The notes: generated from the sequence alone by a model not told the origin. A DNA stretch of 19,224 bases from Peptoniphilus_A sp050943655 (GCF_050943655.1 NZ_JBMNPQ010000029.1:1-19224); one strand, 5' to 3'. Counted from the stretch's first letter, positions 7,205-15,044 are shown. Made by a program: numbers and translations.

Positions 7205-7948
7205 TTATTTTATCTTCACATCCACAAACTTAATTACATCGTAATTTCTTCCTGTGTATGAGAATTCAATTTTAAAATCTTTAACTCCCGTTACATCTAA
7301 ATCTACATCAATAGGAAGATTTCCTGTTTGGAAATTATATTCCTTAATCAACTTGTCATCACCAAAGTATTTAATATTTACAGCATTTCACACCTTATCC
7401 ATTCCAACTAGATCGGCTCCTAATTTGCCTGTTATGTGGTGATATTTCCCTTCTAAGTTAAATTTACCATAGCCAGTTCTAGATTGATGTTTCCCCATTC
7501 CATAGCCAGAATAACCCTTTATTCCAGCAATTTCATATCCAATATTATCTTTACTGTCAACTGTCTCGAAGTAATCAGAATTATATGGCCTTAAAATATC
7601 TGGCATGTTTTGAACTTGTAAGTTTTCTGTATTTTTATTTTCTTTTTGCGGTTTTTCGCTATTCTCACCAATATAAACTGTTTTAGTATCATTATCCCAG
7701 CCTACTTCATTTCCTAGCGCTTCACTTGCAGCTCTAACTGGCAGATAAGTAACTCCTTTGTAGATAAATGGTTCAGCTGTATTTCCTGAAGTGTCTTTGC
7801 CAAATTTAACATTTTTTCCATTGACTACAATTTTTACATTGTCATAAGTAACTTCAATATTTACTTATTTCGCTGCAGCATATACTGTTGATGATGCTAC
7901 TAAAATTGCTGCTAAACTAGTTACTGCAAATTTTTTAGAAATTTTCAT
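7205..7948 (-). pseudogene. Broken gene for a secreted stalk-domain / NPCBM-like surface protein (two in-frame stops)
   Basis: A single frame of 248 codons from an ATG with an AGGAGG site to a TAA contains two internal stops and no frameshift: TAA at codon 28 (7865-7867) and TGA at codon 187 (7388-7390). Conceptual translation gives a signal peptide (MKISKKFAVTSLAAILVASS, then TVYA/AAK), then a copper-amine-oxidase-N-like stalk domain (YKGVTYLPVRAASEALGNEV and WDNDTKTVYIG), a Lys/Asn/Glu linker, and a C-terminal beta-rich domain resembling NPCBM carbohydrate-binding modules (YGKFNLEGKYHHITGKLGAD; IDVDLDVTGVKDFKIEF). The first stop falls right after the signal peptidase site. Codon use matches the neighbours, so the damage looks recent. 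A sequencing error at both sites or programmed read-through are less likely alternatives. It has its own promoter and long leader. Confidence 0.85.
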
Positions 7949-8114
7949 AAATCCTCCTGCTTTTGGAAATGAGATAATTAAATCGACCTATTAATTTTTG
8001 CAACAAATATAAGTTTTTTGACTTAGCTGCGTAAAAATTTTTGAAAATGATTTCACTTTTATTATGCTAAGTTTTCGATCTCCTTAAATATCTCATTTAT
8101 CCAGCTTATATATT
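7949..8114 (-). ncRNA. Structured 5' leader with nested helices, candidate cis-regulatory RNA of unknown class
   Basis: The leader between the promoter and the ribosome binding site of the broken surface-protein gene folds by eye into nested helices. P1: AAATGAGATA (8089-8098) with TATCTCATTT (7967-7976), 10 bp. P2: GATCGA (8075-8080) with TCGATT (7981-7986), 6 bp including one G-U. P3: ACTTAGC (8066-8072) with GCTAAGT (8021-8027), 7 bp. P4: TGAAA/TTTCA hairpin (8042-8055). The 3' strand of P1 ends about 10 nt before the AGGAGG site, a position suited to control of translation. I do not see the conserved cores of the known riboswitch classes I can recall. The evidence is pairing only; part of it could be chance in AT-rich DNA. 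Confidence 0.5.
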
Positions 8115-8120
8115 AGTTCA

Positions 8121-8149
8121 ATTATAGTGGTGTCATTATTATAAATCAA
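8121..8149 (-). promoter_or_regulatory. Promoter of the broken surface-protein gene and its leader
   Basis: Minus strand TTGATT (8144-8149), a 17-bp spacer and TATAAT (8121-8126) match a housekeeping promoter well. It lies directly after the hinT terminator, so the downstream leader is an independent transcription unit starting near 8114. Confidence 0.75.
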
Positions 8150-8168
8150 CACGATAAAAATATTTGTA

Positions 8169-8204
8169 TTAAAAAATCTCCCAGTTATTATTAACTGAGA
8201 GACT
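8169..8204 (-). terminator. Rho-independent terminator after hinT
   Basis: Minus strand TCTCTCAGTTA (8192-8202) pairs with TAACTGGGAGA (8177-8187), 11 bp with one G-U and a 4-nt loop, followed by TTTTTT (8171-8176). It lies about 14 nt after the hinT stop and ends the prmA-to-hinT operon. Confidence 0.9.
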
Positions 8205-8216
8205 TCATTAAATTTA

Positions 8217-8555
8217 TCAGCCTGGTGGCCAATTTAGACTTCTTCCTCCAAGTACATGGAAGTGCAAATGGTCTACTGACTGACCGCCATCTTCTTTGCA
8301 ATTATTAACAATTCTATAGCCATTTGTAAGGCCCTCTTTACGACAAAGATCTTTTGCAACTAAAAAAATGTGCCCGATTAAGTCCTTATGCTTCTCTTCC
8401 AAGTCGTCTGCCGATGCAATATGCTCTTTTGGAACGATTAGAAAATGAGTCGGTGCTTGTGGGTCGATATCTCTAAAAGCATAAACATATTCATCTTCAT
8501 AAAGCTTATCTGATGGAATTTCTCCAGCAATTATTTTACAAAATAAACAGTCCAA
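8217..8555 (-). CDS. HIT family nucleotide-binding hydrolase (HinT-like)
   Basis: Histidine-triad purine nucleoside phosphoramidase-type protein of 112 residues, the normal length for the HinT branch. Seen: CLFCKIIAGEIPS at 3-15 with the Cys pair common in bacterial HinT, FRDIDPQAPTHFLIVPKEH at 27-45, and the triad HLHFH with His96, His98 and His100, followed by VLGGR. The start is TTG at 8555, with GGAGG 5 nt upstream formed by the Arg-rich end of the preceding gene; only 2 nt separate the two genes. The next in-frame ATG would remove the domain core. It is the last gene of the prmA operon, ahead of a clear terminator. Confidence 0.93.
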   Translation of the reverse strand: MDCLFCKIIAGEIPSDKLYEDEYVYAFRDIDPQAPTHFLIVPKEHIASADDLEEKHKDLIGHIFLVAKDLCRKEGLTNGYRIVNNCKEDGGQSVDHLHFHVLGGRSLNWPPG

Positions 8556-8557
8556 AT

Positions 8558-8947
8558 TTACCTCCTTCTCCTCTTGTCCTCAACTTCTTTGCAGAGACTA
8601 TCCCACTGACAATCTCCACAAATTTCATCTCGTCTATCATTTTTAAATATTATATCACATGCGAGCTTCTTTGCATCAAACCAATGTATAATTTGATTAT
8701 CATTTAAATTTAAAGTTTCCAAAACTTTTTTATCATAAGTTCCTACTTTTTTGCTGTCTTTGCACTTATCTCCAAGATTTTCGGGACATTTTGTGCAAAT
8801 ATCATCAACTTCAGTTATTAATGTTACCTCAGGATTTTTATTTAGCTCTTCTATTACTCTTTTCATGTTTATGGAAAAGTCATCACTATATCCTTCGCCC
8901 ACAAAGTTTGTCGTGCAGAGAAGATGATGTGCTCTAATTTTTAACAT
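8558..8947 (-). CDS. DUF1284 domain-containing cysteine-rich protein
   Basis: A 129-residue protein opening with MLKIRAHHLLC, the hallmark of the DUF1284 family, whose function is unknown to me. It has eight cysteines: Cys11, CTKC at 51-54, Cys62, Cys97 and CGDCQWDSLC at 110-119, a pattern that suggests bound metal or an iron-sulfur cluster (inference). The C-terminus is RRRR. The open frame extends 11 codons further upstream into mtaB, but the ATG at 8947 has a GAGG site and puts the conserved RAHHLLC at the N-terminus, so I chose it; the gap to mtaB is then 7 nt. It sits inside the prmA-rsmE-mtaB-hinT operon, next to an iron-sulfur methylthiotransferase. Confidence 0.85.
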   Translation of the reverse strand: MLKIRAHHLLCTTNFVGEGYSDDFSINMKRVIEELNKNPEVTLITEVDDICTKCPENLGDKCKDSKKVGTYDKKVLETLNLNDNQIIHWFDAKKLACDIIFKNDRRDEICGDCQWDSLCKEVEDKRRRR

Positions 8948-8954
8948 ATTTACC

Positions 8955-10247
8955 TCAATCCAAAATTTTGCAGTGCGCAATCTCTTCAGTGTCTAAAATT
9001 TCTACATTTTTGATTTCATTAGTTATATCTAAAGAAGATTTTGCCTTAACTCTTATATAATTTGTCGTATAACCATAAAATTCATCGTCATGTCTTTCTT
9101 CAAACAAAACTGATTTTGGCATATTCATGTTTTTCTCTTTAAATTTCTTTTGATACATCTCTTCAACATGAATTAATTTTTCTGAACGTTCTTTTTTTAT
9201 GTTGCCGTCCACTTGATTTTCCATCTTTGCTGCAGGTGTATTTTTTCTCTTTGAATACTTAAACACGTGCACTTTTGAAAATCCTACTTCTTCAACAATT
9301 GAAACTGAGTCATTGAAGTCCTCTTCTGTTTCGCCTGGAAAACCTACAATTATATCTGTAGTTAGTCCTGCCATAGGCATGTATTTTCTAATAATCTTTG
9401 TCTTTTCAATGTATTCTTCGCGAGTGTAGTGCCTATTCATGGCTTTTAATATATTATTTGAACCGCTTTGAAGAGACAAGTGGAAGTGATCACAAAGCTT
9501 TCCTGTTTTAACAGCTCTTTTCATAAAGTCTTCATCAATAATATTTGGTTCTACTGAAGAAAGTCTTATTCTCTCAATTCCTTCTACTTCTGCAATTGCT
9601 TCAATTAAATCAATTAGCCTCTTCTCACCCTTGTCTTTTCCAAAAGATCCAATGTGAATTCCCGTTAGAATTATTTCCTTAAAGCCAGATGATGCAAGTG
9701 CTCTTGCTTCTTCCACTGCATCTTCAATTTCTCTTGACCTAATTGGTCCACGTGCGTAAGGGATTATGCAGTATGTGCAAAATCTATTGCATCCGTCCTG
9801 CACCTTCATATAAGCTCTAGTCCTGTTATTGCTGTCAAAGTTTGTTGTATTGTGAAACTCCCTTACATCTTTTAAGTCTCTAACAATATTAAATTTCTCG
9901 CCATTTTTAGCTTCTTCAACTAAACCGACAATTTTGTTTCTGTCTGTAGTTCCAATTACCACATCGACGCCCTCTATGTTTTTTACTTCATCTGGACTTA
10001 CCTGTGAATAGCAACCTACAACAGCAACGACTGAATCAGGATTTTGTCTCTTTGCACGTCTTATAAATTGTCTTGATTTTCTATCTGAAAGATTAGTAAC
10101 TGTGCATGTATTTACAATATACACATCACTAAAATCTTCATTCTCAACTTGTCTATATCCCTCTTTTTCAAATAGCTCACTCATCGCTTCTGATTCATAC
10201 TGATTTACTTTGCAGCCAAGCGTGAGTATAGAAAAAGTTTTATCCAT
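8955..10247 (-). CDS. mtaB: tRNA (N6-threonylcarbamoyladenosine37-C2)-methylthiotransferase MtaB
   Basis: Radical-SAM enzyme that adds a methylthio group to t6A37 of ANN-decoding tRNAs. Numbered from the ATG at 10247 (430 aa): N-terminal methylthiotransferase domain with TLGCKVNQYES (Cys12), NTCTVT (Cys48) and VVGCYSQ (Cys79), ligands of the auxiliary cluster; radical-SAM motif CNRFCTYC with Cys153, Cys157 and Cys160, followed by IIPYARGPIRSR; TRAM-like C-terminal domain (YGYTTNYIRVKAKS). GCKVNQYES is typical of the MtaB branch. An upstream ATG at 10265 is possible, but the ATG at 10247 has an AAGGA site 8 nt away. It overlaps rsmE by 8 nt. Confidence 0.95.
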   Translation of the reverse strand: MDKTFSILTLGCKVNQYESEAMSELFEKEGYRQVENEDFSDVYIVNTCTVTNLSDRKSRQFIRRAKRQNPDSVVAVVGCYSQVSPDEVKNIEGVDVVIGTTDRNKIVGLVEEAKNGEKFNIVRDLKDVREFHNTTNFDSNNRTRAYMKVQDGCNRFCTYCIIPYARGPIRSREIEDAVEEARALASSGFKEIILTGIHIGSFGKDKGEKRLIDLIEAIAEVEGIERIRLSSVEPNIIDEDFMKRAVKTGKLCDHFHLSLQSGSNNILKAMNRHYTREEYIEKTKIIRKYMPMAGLTTDIIVGFPGETEEDFNDSVSIVEEVGFSKVHVFKYSKRKNTPAAKMENQVDGNIKKERSEKLIHVEEMYQKKFKEKNMNMPKSVLFEERHDDEFYGYTTNYIRVKAKSSLDITNEIKNVEILDTEEIAHCKILD

Positions 10248-10935
10248 TTGAACATTCCTTTCCATGTATTATATAAAAAGCTACAACAATACTTGCAGTC
10301 TCTGCTCTTAAAATTCTCTTGCCAAGTCCTACCTTGTAAGCGTCTTTATAAATTTCAAGCTCTCTATCACTGAGTCCGCCCTCTGGTCCAACAACAAGGC
10401 CGATATTATTCGAAAGATTTTTAATAATTTCGCCAAGCTGGACTTTTCTTTCGTCCTCGTAACAAATTACTAAATCTCCATCAAATTTTATAATATCTTC
10501 GCTCTTAACCATGTCGTGCACAATTGGTACAATATCTCTTTTTGATTGTTTTGCAGCAGACTCTACAATTTTTTGAAATCTTTCGCGCTTTTTGTCCATC
10601 TTTTTAGAAAAATCTGAAATAGATCTATCCATTAAAACCGGATAAAAATCAGTTACTCCAATTTCAGTTGCATGCTTTAGAACATCTTCGTTTTTGCTTC
10701 CCTTTAAAATTCCAAAAAATAGAGAAAGTCTTACATTTGGCTCATTTGATTCTTTGATTTCATATTTTTTAATAATTTTATCATCTTGCATTTCAAAGGC
10801 AAAAATTCCATCGTTAAAGACTACCTGAAACTCCTCACCATCGTTTATTCTTATAACATTTTTAAGATGATGAAGATTTTCTTCATTTAAGCTTGTGTCT
10901 TCGTCAAAATTTCTATTTTCAAAAAATCTAAACAT
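10240..10935 (-). CDS. rsmE: 16S rRNA (uracil1498-N3)-methyltransferase RsmE
   Basis: SPOUT-class methyltransferase that methylates U1498 of 16S rRNA. The 231 residues comprise an N-terminal PUA-like domain (HHLKNVIRINDGEEFQVVFN at 22-41) and the trefoil-knot domain with KNEDVLKHATEIGVTDFYPV at 81-100, QSKRDIVP at 130-137, GPEGGLSDRE at 183-192 and LGKRILRAETA at 204-214, all family signatures. The ATG overlaps the prmA TAG by 8 nt and its own end overlaps mtaB by 8 nt, so the operon is tightly coupled. Confidence 0.96.
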   Translation of the reverse strand: MFRFFENRNFDEDTSLNEENLHHLKNVIRINDGEEFQVVFNDGIFAFEMQDDKIIKKYEIKESNEPNVRLSLFFGILKGSKNEDVLKHATEIGVTDFYPVLMDRSISDFSKKMDKKRERFQKIVESAAKQSKRDIVPIVHDMVKSEDIIKFDGDLVICYEDERKVQLGEIIKNLSNNIGLVVGPEGGLSDRELEIYKDAYKVGLGKRILRAETASIVVAFYIIHGKECSNG

Positions 10936-11836
10936 TTAACTTACCTACAATTGCCACCCAATTATTTTTAGTTTTTTCATCAATGATTTCAAATCCATTT
11001 TCTTTTAGAGCATCAACAACCATGTCTCTTCTTTCAGTTATAATTCCTGATGAGATAAATATTCCGCCGTCATTTAGATGACTGCTTAAGTTTTTAATTT
11101 CATCAACTATTATCTCTGCAATAATATTTGAAACTATAAGGTCTGCATCGCCCTTTACAACATCAAGTAGATTTCCTTTTTTTACGTCAACTTTTTCTTC
11201 TACATTATTTAATTTGGCATTTTCTAAAGTCGCATCAATACATTTATCATCAATATCAACAGCAAGAGCTTTCTTTGCACCAAGTTTAAGAGAAGCTATC
11301 GCCAAAATTCCTGAGCCACATCCTATATCAAAAATAGTATCATTTTCTTTTACATATTTTTCTAGCATCTCAATGCACATGTAAGTAGATTCGTGAGTAC
11401 CTGTTCCAAATGCCATGCCCGGATTTATTATTATCTCGTGACGATTTTCTTTATTTTCATACTCTTCCCACATTGGAACTATTGCAATTTTATCTCCAAT
11501 TTCTAAAGGTTTATAATATTTCTTCCAATTATTTGCCCAGTCCTCGTCATCTTTTTCATAGATGCTACATTCTCCCAGGTCTTTATCCTCAATTGTAGTT
11601 TTTATTTTCTCTGCTTCTTCTAAATCTTCGGGATAAGTTTTTAAAATTAATTCTTCGCCGTGAACATCTAGGAGCGGATAATCAATAAAGTCCCAATCTC
11701 TCTCGTCTTGTTCCAACTCATCAATAATATTTTCTGATATTTCTTCAATTGTATAGATATCAAAATCGTATAAAATTCCCAACAGTTCATTCTTGTTTTT
11801 ATTTAAAGTTTTTATATCAAGCTCAATATATTTCAT
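10928..11836 (-). CDS. prmA: Ribosomal protein L11 methyltransferase PrmA
   Basis: SAM-dependent methyltransferase that trimethylates ribosomal protein L11. Numbered from the ATG at 11836 (302 aa): N-terminal L11-binding domain (1-110), NPGMAFGTGTHEST at 138-151, SAM motif FDIGCGSGILAI at 169-180, and the late DLIVSNIIAEII segment. A GTG three codons upstream (11845) is also in frame, but the predicted transcription start is only about 2 nt before it, and the ATG has AGGTGA 5 nt upstream; I chose the ATG. First gene of the prmA-rsmE-mtaB-DUF1284-hinT operon. Confidence 0.95.
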   Translation of the reverse strand: MKYIELDIKTLNKNKNELLGILYDFDIYTIEEISENIIDELEQDERDWDFIDYPLLDVHGEELILKTYPEDLEEAEKIKTTIEDKDLGECSIYEKDDEDWANNWKKYYKPLEIGDKIAIVPMWEEYENKENRHEIIINPGMAFGTGTHESTYMCIEMLEKYVKENDTIFDIGCGSGILAIASLKLGAKKALAVDIDDKCIDATLENAKLNNVEEKVDVKKGNLLDVVKGDADLIVSNIIAEIIVDEIKNLSSHLNDGGIFISSGIITERRDMVVDALKENGFEIIDEKTKNNWVAIVGKLNV

Positions 11837-11853
11837 TTTTATCACCTGAACTT

Positions 11854-11882
11854 ATTATATATTAATAAAATTTTTTATACAA
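11854..11882 (-). promoter_or_regulatory. Promoter of the prmA operon
   Basis: Minus strand TTGTAT (11877-11882), 17-bp spacer and TATAAT (11854-11859). The expected start near 11847 leaves a leader of only about 11 nt, just enough to hold the AGGTGA site before the ATG at 11836. It lies behind the dnaJ terminator, so prmA is not simply the tail of the heat-shock operon. Confidence 0.7.
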
Positions 11883-11942
11883 TTTAAAATCCCAAACACA
11901 AGATATCTTAAGTCTTTTAAGTTTAATCCTTCTAAGTTAAAT

Positions 11943-11981
11943 AAAAAAACCTAAAGGCAAGCTAATACTCACATTTAGGTT
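11943..11981 (-). terminator. Terminator after dnaJ
   Basis: Minus strand AACCTAAA (11974-11981) pairs with TTTAGGTT (11948-11955), 8 bp with an 18-nt loop, running into a T-tract (11943-11949). It starts within 10 nt of the dnaJ stop. The large loop makes it weaker than the other terminators here. Confidence 0.75.
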
Positions 11982-11986
11982 TAAAA

Positions 11987-13114
11987 TTAGTCGAACAAAT
12001 CTTTCAATTTATCCAAAAATGATTTTTTGTTTTCTGTGACTTCTGGTTCCTTGTCGCGAAGCTGTTCTAAAAGTTCTCTTTGGTCTTTAGTAACTTCTTT
12101 TGGAATAATTATATTCACCTTGAAGTAGAGATCTCCCTTTTTGTTTTCTCTATTAACATAAGGAACTCCCTCACCTTTTAGTTTAAAGACAGTGCCACCT
12201 TGTGTTCCCTTTGGTATCTCGTAGTCCACAAGTTTTTTAAGAGTTGGAACTTTTATCTTTGCGCCCAAAACTGCATCAGGATATGATATTGGAATATTTA
12301 TATAAATATCATTTCCCTCTCTCTTAAACACTGGATCAGATTTTACTCTAATATATACGTAAATATCTCCCTTTGGTCCTCCGTTTTCACCAACAGAACC
12401 TTGTTCAATAAGAGGAATTATATTTCCAGAATCAACTCCTGCAGGTATTTTGACTTTAACTTTTTTAGTCTTACTTACCTTGCCTTTTCCGTGACACACT
12501 TTACATGGCTCTTCGATTATCTCTCCAGTACCGTGACATTCATCGCAAGTTGACGTCCTTACAAATCTTCCAAAAGGAGTGTTTTGCGCACTGCTAACTT
12601 GTCCAGTTCCATTACATTTTTCACAAGTGTGTTTACTAGTTCCAGGTTCCATTTTTTCGCCATGGCAATGTGAACACTCTTCGTCAATTTTAACTGAAAT
12701 TTCCTTTTCAGTACCAAATATCGCTTCGAAAAATTCCAAAGAAACTTCAACTCGCAAGTCAGCTCCCTTTTGTGGAATATCTTTTGCGTCGCCATAACTA
12801 TACCTAGAACTTCTTGACGATCCACCAAAAATGTCAAAGATATCATCAAATATGTCAGAGAAACCACCAAAACCTTGGCTTCCTCCCACATTTCCATTTA
12901 GTCCATCTTCACCATAGGTATCATAAATTTGTCTTTTCTTTTCATCAGACAACACTTCATAGGCATAAGAAACTTCCTTAAACTTTGCTTCGGCCTCTTT
13001 ATCACCTGGGTTTAAGTCCGGGTGATATTTCTTTGCTAATTTCTTATATGCACTTTTTATTTCATTTAACTGAGCTTTTTTATCTACGCCCAAAATTTCA
13101 TAAAAATCTCTCAT
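11987..13114 (-). CDS. dnaJ: Chaperone protein DnaJ (type I Hsp40)
   Basis: Co-chaperone that delivers unfolded proteins to DnaK and stimulates its ATPase. The 375 residues hold the complete type I layout: J domain 1-70 with HPD at 31-33, Gly/Phe-rich linker about 72-98 (GGSQGFGGFSDIF), zinc region with four CxxC pairs at 147/150, 164/167, 190/193 and 204/207, and the C-terminal substrate-binding domain. The first repeat is CSHCHGEK rather than CxxCxGxG, a small deviation seen in many DnaJ proteins. The ATG has a GGTGA site. It lies downstream of dnaK but behind a hairpin terminator, so it may have its own weak promoter in 13115-13170 or depend on read-through. Confidence 0.97.
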   Translation of the reverse strand: MRDFYEILGVDKKAQLNEIKSAYKKLAKKYHPDLNPGDKEAEAKFKEVSYAYEVLSDEKKRQIYDTYGEDGLNGNVGGSQGFGGFSDIFDDIFDIFGGSSRSSRYSYGDAKDIPQKGADLRVEVSLEFFEAIFGTEKEISVKIDEECSHCHGEKMEPGTSKHTCEKCNGTGQVSSAQNTPFGRFVRTSTCDECHGTGEIIEEPCKVCHGKGKVSKTKKVKVKIPAGVDSGNIIPLIEQGSVGENGGPKGDIYVYIRVKSDPVFKREGNDIYINIPISYPDAVLGAKIKVPTLKKLVDYEIPKGTQGGTVFKLKGEGVPYVNRENKKGDLYFKVNIIIPKEVTKDQRELLEQLRDKEPEVTENKKSFLDKLKDLFD

Positions 13115-13170
13115 TATTCACCCCAAATCGAACTTATATTTTAATACATAATATGACAAAAATAAAGTGC

Positions 13171-13202
13171 AAAAAAATATTGCAAGGGAAAATCCCCTGC
13201 AA
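13171..13202 (-). terminator. Hairpin terminator between dnaK and dnaJ
   Basis: Minus strand TTGCAGGGG (13194-13202) pairs with CCCTTGCAA (13080+ region, 13180-13188) with one G-U and a 5-nt loop, followed by TATTTTTTT. It lies about 22 nt past the dnaK stop and about 57 nt before dnaJ. It could end hrcA-grpE-dnaK transcripts or act as a 3' stabiliser with partial read-through. Confidence 0.8.
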
Positions 13203-13223
13203 CATTTTCTATTTAATTAATAA

Positions 13224-15044
13224 TTATTCTTCGTCGTCATCTACAACTTCGTAATCTGCATCAACTACATCATCGTTTTGTCCGCCTTCACTTGAAGCTT
13301 GCCCTTCTTGTGAATTTTTATAAATTTGTTCAGAAATTGCATAGAAAGCTTGTGTTAATTTTTCTGTCTTGTCTTTAATTTCTTCAACATTTTCAGAGTC
13401 TTTAACAGATTTTAAATCTTCAATAGCTGATTCGATTTTGTGTTTATCGTCATCAGAAATCTTTCCTTCAACATCTTTTAATGTGTTTTCAGATTGATAA
13501 ATTATTGAGTCAGCATTGTTTTTAGCTTCGATGAGTTCTTTTTTCTTTTCATCTTCTTTTGCATACATTTCTGCTTCTTTAACTTTTTGTTCTATTTCAT
13601 CTTCGCTTAGGTTAGTTGAAGAAGTAATAGTGATGTGTTGTTCTTTACCAGTTCCTAAATCTTTTGCACTTACATTTACAATACCGTTGGCGTCTATATC
13701 GAATGTTACTTCGATTTGAGGTATTCCTCTTCTTGCTGGAGCAATTCCATCAAGGTTAAATCTACCTAAAGTGATATTGTCTTTTGCCATTTGTCTTTCA
13801 CCTTGTAGAACGTGAATTTCTACAGAAGTTTGATTGTCGGCAGCTGTTGTAAATATTTGAGACTTTTTAGTTGGAATAGTAGTATTTCTTTCGATTAATC
13901 TAGTTGTAATATTACCCATAGTTTCAATTCCTAGAGAAAGTGGAGTTACATCAAGTAGTAATAAGTCTTTTACATCACCTGATAATACACCACCTTGAAT
14001 AGCAGCACCAAGAGCTACACATTCATCTGGGTTAATATCTTTTTGTGGTTGTTTTCCTGTTAATTTCTTAATGCATTCTTGAATTGCTGGAATTCTTGTA
14101 GAACCACCAACTAGAAGAACTTTGTCAATGTCATTTGCTGTAAGTCCAGCGTCTTTTAATGCATCCTTAACAGGTCCTTCAGTCATTTTAACTAAGTCTT
14201 GAGTAAGTTCATCAAATTTAGCACGAGTGATGTCCATGTTAAGGTGTAGTGGACCAGATTGACTTGCTGTTATAAATGGCAAGTTAATATTTGTTGACAT
14301 TGTAGAAGATAATTCTTTTTTAGCTTTTTCTGCTGCTTCTTTAAGTCTTTGTAAGCTCATCTTGTCAGCTTTTAGATCAATGCCATTTTCTTTTTTGAAT
14401 TCTTCAGCAATATAGTCGATTAATTTATTGTCAAAGTCATCTCCACCAAGTTTGTTGTTACCTCTAGTAGAATGAACTTCAAATACACCATCAGAAAGTT
14501 CTAGGATAGAAACGTCAAATGTTCCTCCACCCAAGTCATAAACCATAACTGTTTGAACTCCTGCATCTTTATCTTCACCATAAGCAAGTGCTGCTGCAGT
14601 TGGTTCGTTTACGATTCTCTTAACATCAAGTCCTGCAATTCTTCCTGCGTCTTTAGTAGCTTGTCTTTGAGCATCTGTAAAGTAAGCTGGAACAGTGATA
14701 ACTGCTTCTGTGATTTTTTCTCCTAAATAAGATTCTGCATCTGATTTTAATTTTTGTAAAATCATTGCTGAAATATCTTGTGGAGTGTAAGTTTTGCCAT
14801 CAATTTTTATTTCATAATCGCTACCCATATGTCTTTTTATAGATTGAACAGTTCTTTCTGGGTTTGTGATTGCTTGTCTTTTTGCAGTTTCACCTACAAG
14901 TCTTTCGCCATCTTTTGTAAAAGCTACAACAGATGGAGTAGTTCTATTACCTTCAATATTTGGTATTATTACAGCGTCTCCGCCTTCCATAACTGCTACT
15001 GCAGAGTTTGTAGTTCCTAAGTCAATTCCTATTATTTTTCCCAT
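13224..15044 (-). CDS. dnaK: Molecular chaperone DnaK (Hsp70)
   Basis: ATP-dependent chaperone that binds exposed hydrophobic peptide segments. The 606 residues are the normal Firmicutes length. Seen: IIGIDLGTTNSAVAV at 4-18 (phosphate 1 motif), NEPTAAALAYG, VYDLGGGTFDVSILEL (phosphate 2), LVGGSTRIPAIQ, the linker LLLLDVTPLSLGIET, the beta substrate-binding domain, the helical lid and the acidic tail ending DYEVVDDDEE. The ATG has a strong AGGAGG site 18 nt after grpE. It is controlled with hrcA and grpE by the upstream CIRCE element; I saw no second CIRCE in front of it. Confidence 0.98.
   Translation of the reverse strand: MGKIIGIDLGTTNSAVAVMEGGDAVIIPNIEGNRTTPSVVAFTKDGERLVGETAKRQAITNPERTVQSIKRHMGSDYEIKIDGKTYTPQDISAMILQKLKSDAESYLGEKITEAVITVPAYFTDAQRQATKDAGRIAGLDVKRIVNEPTAAALAYGEDKDAGVQTVMVYDLGGGTFDVSILELSDGVFEVHSTRGNNKLGGDDFDNKLIDYIAEEFKKENGIDLKADKMSLQRLKEAAEKAKKELSSTMSTNINLPFITASQSGPLHLNMDITRAKFDELTQDLVKMTEGPVKDALKDAGLTANDIDKVLLVGGSTRIPAIQECIKKLTGKQPQKDINPDECVALGAAIQGGVLSGDVKDLLLLDVTPLSLGIETMGNITTRLIERNTTIPTKKSQIFTTAADNQTSVEIHVLQGERQMAKDNITLGRFNLDGIAPARRGIPQIEVTFDIDANGIVNVSAKDLGTGKEQHITITSSTNLSEDEIEQKVKEAEMYAKEDEKKKELIEAKNNADSIIYQSENTLKDVEGKISDDDKHKIESAIEDLKSVKDSENVEEIKDKTEKLTQAFYAISEQIYKNSQEGQASSEGGQNDDVVDADYEVVDDDEE

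Noticed and set aside
7388..7390. TGA read as tryptophan (alternative code) or selenocysteine in the broken surface-protein gene
   Set aside because: TGA acts as a normal stop elsewhere, for example at the end of floA, and the same gene also has a TAA. No conserved Cys/Sec position or local hairpin typical of a SECIS element is seen.
7967..8098. The 10-bp inverted repeat around the leader as a MITE or small transposon
   Set aside because: No target-site duplication flanks the repeat, and inner helices nest symmetrically under it between a promoter and a ribosome binding site, which fits an RNA leader better.
7949..8114. Known riboswitch in the leader (c-di-GMP I/II, purine, SAM, lysine, T-box)
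   Set aside because: I looked for the conserved core motifs of these classes and did not find them; only a covariance-model search could exclude them fully.
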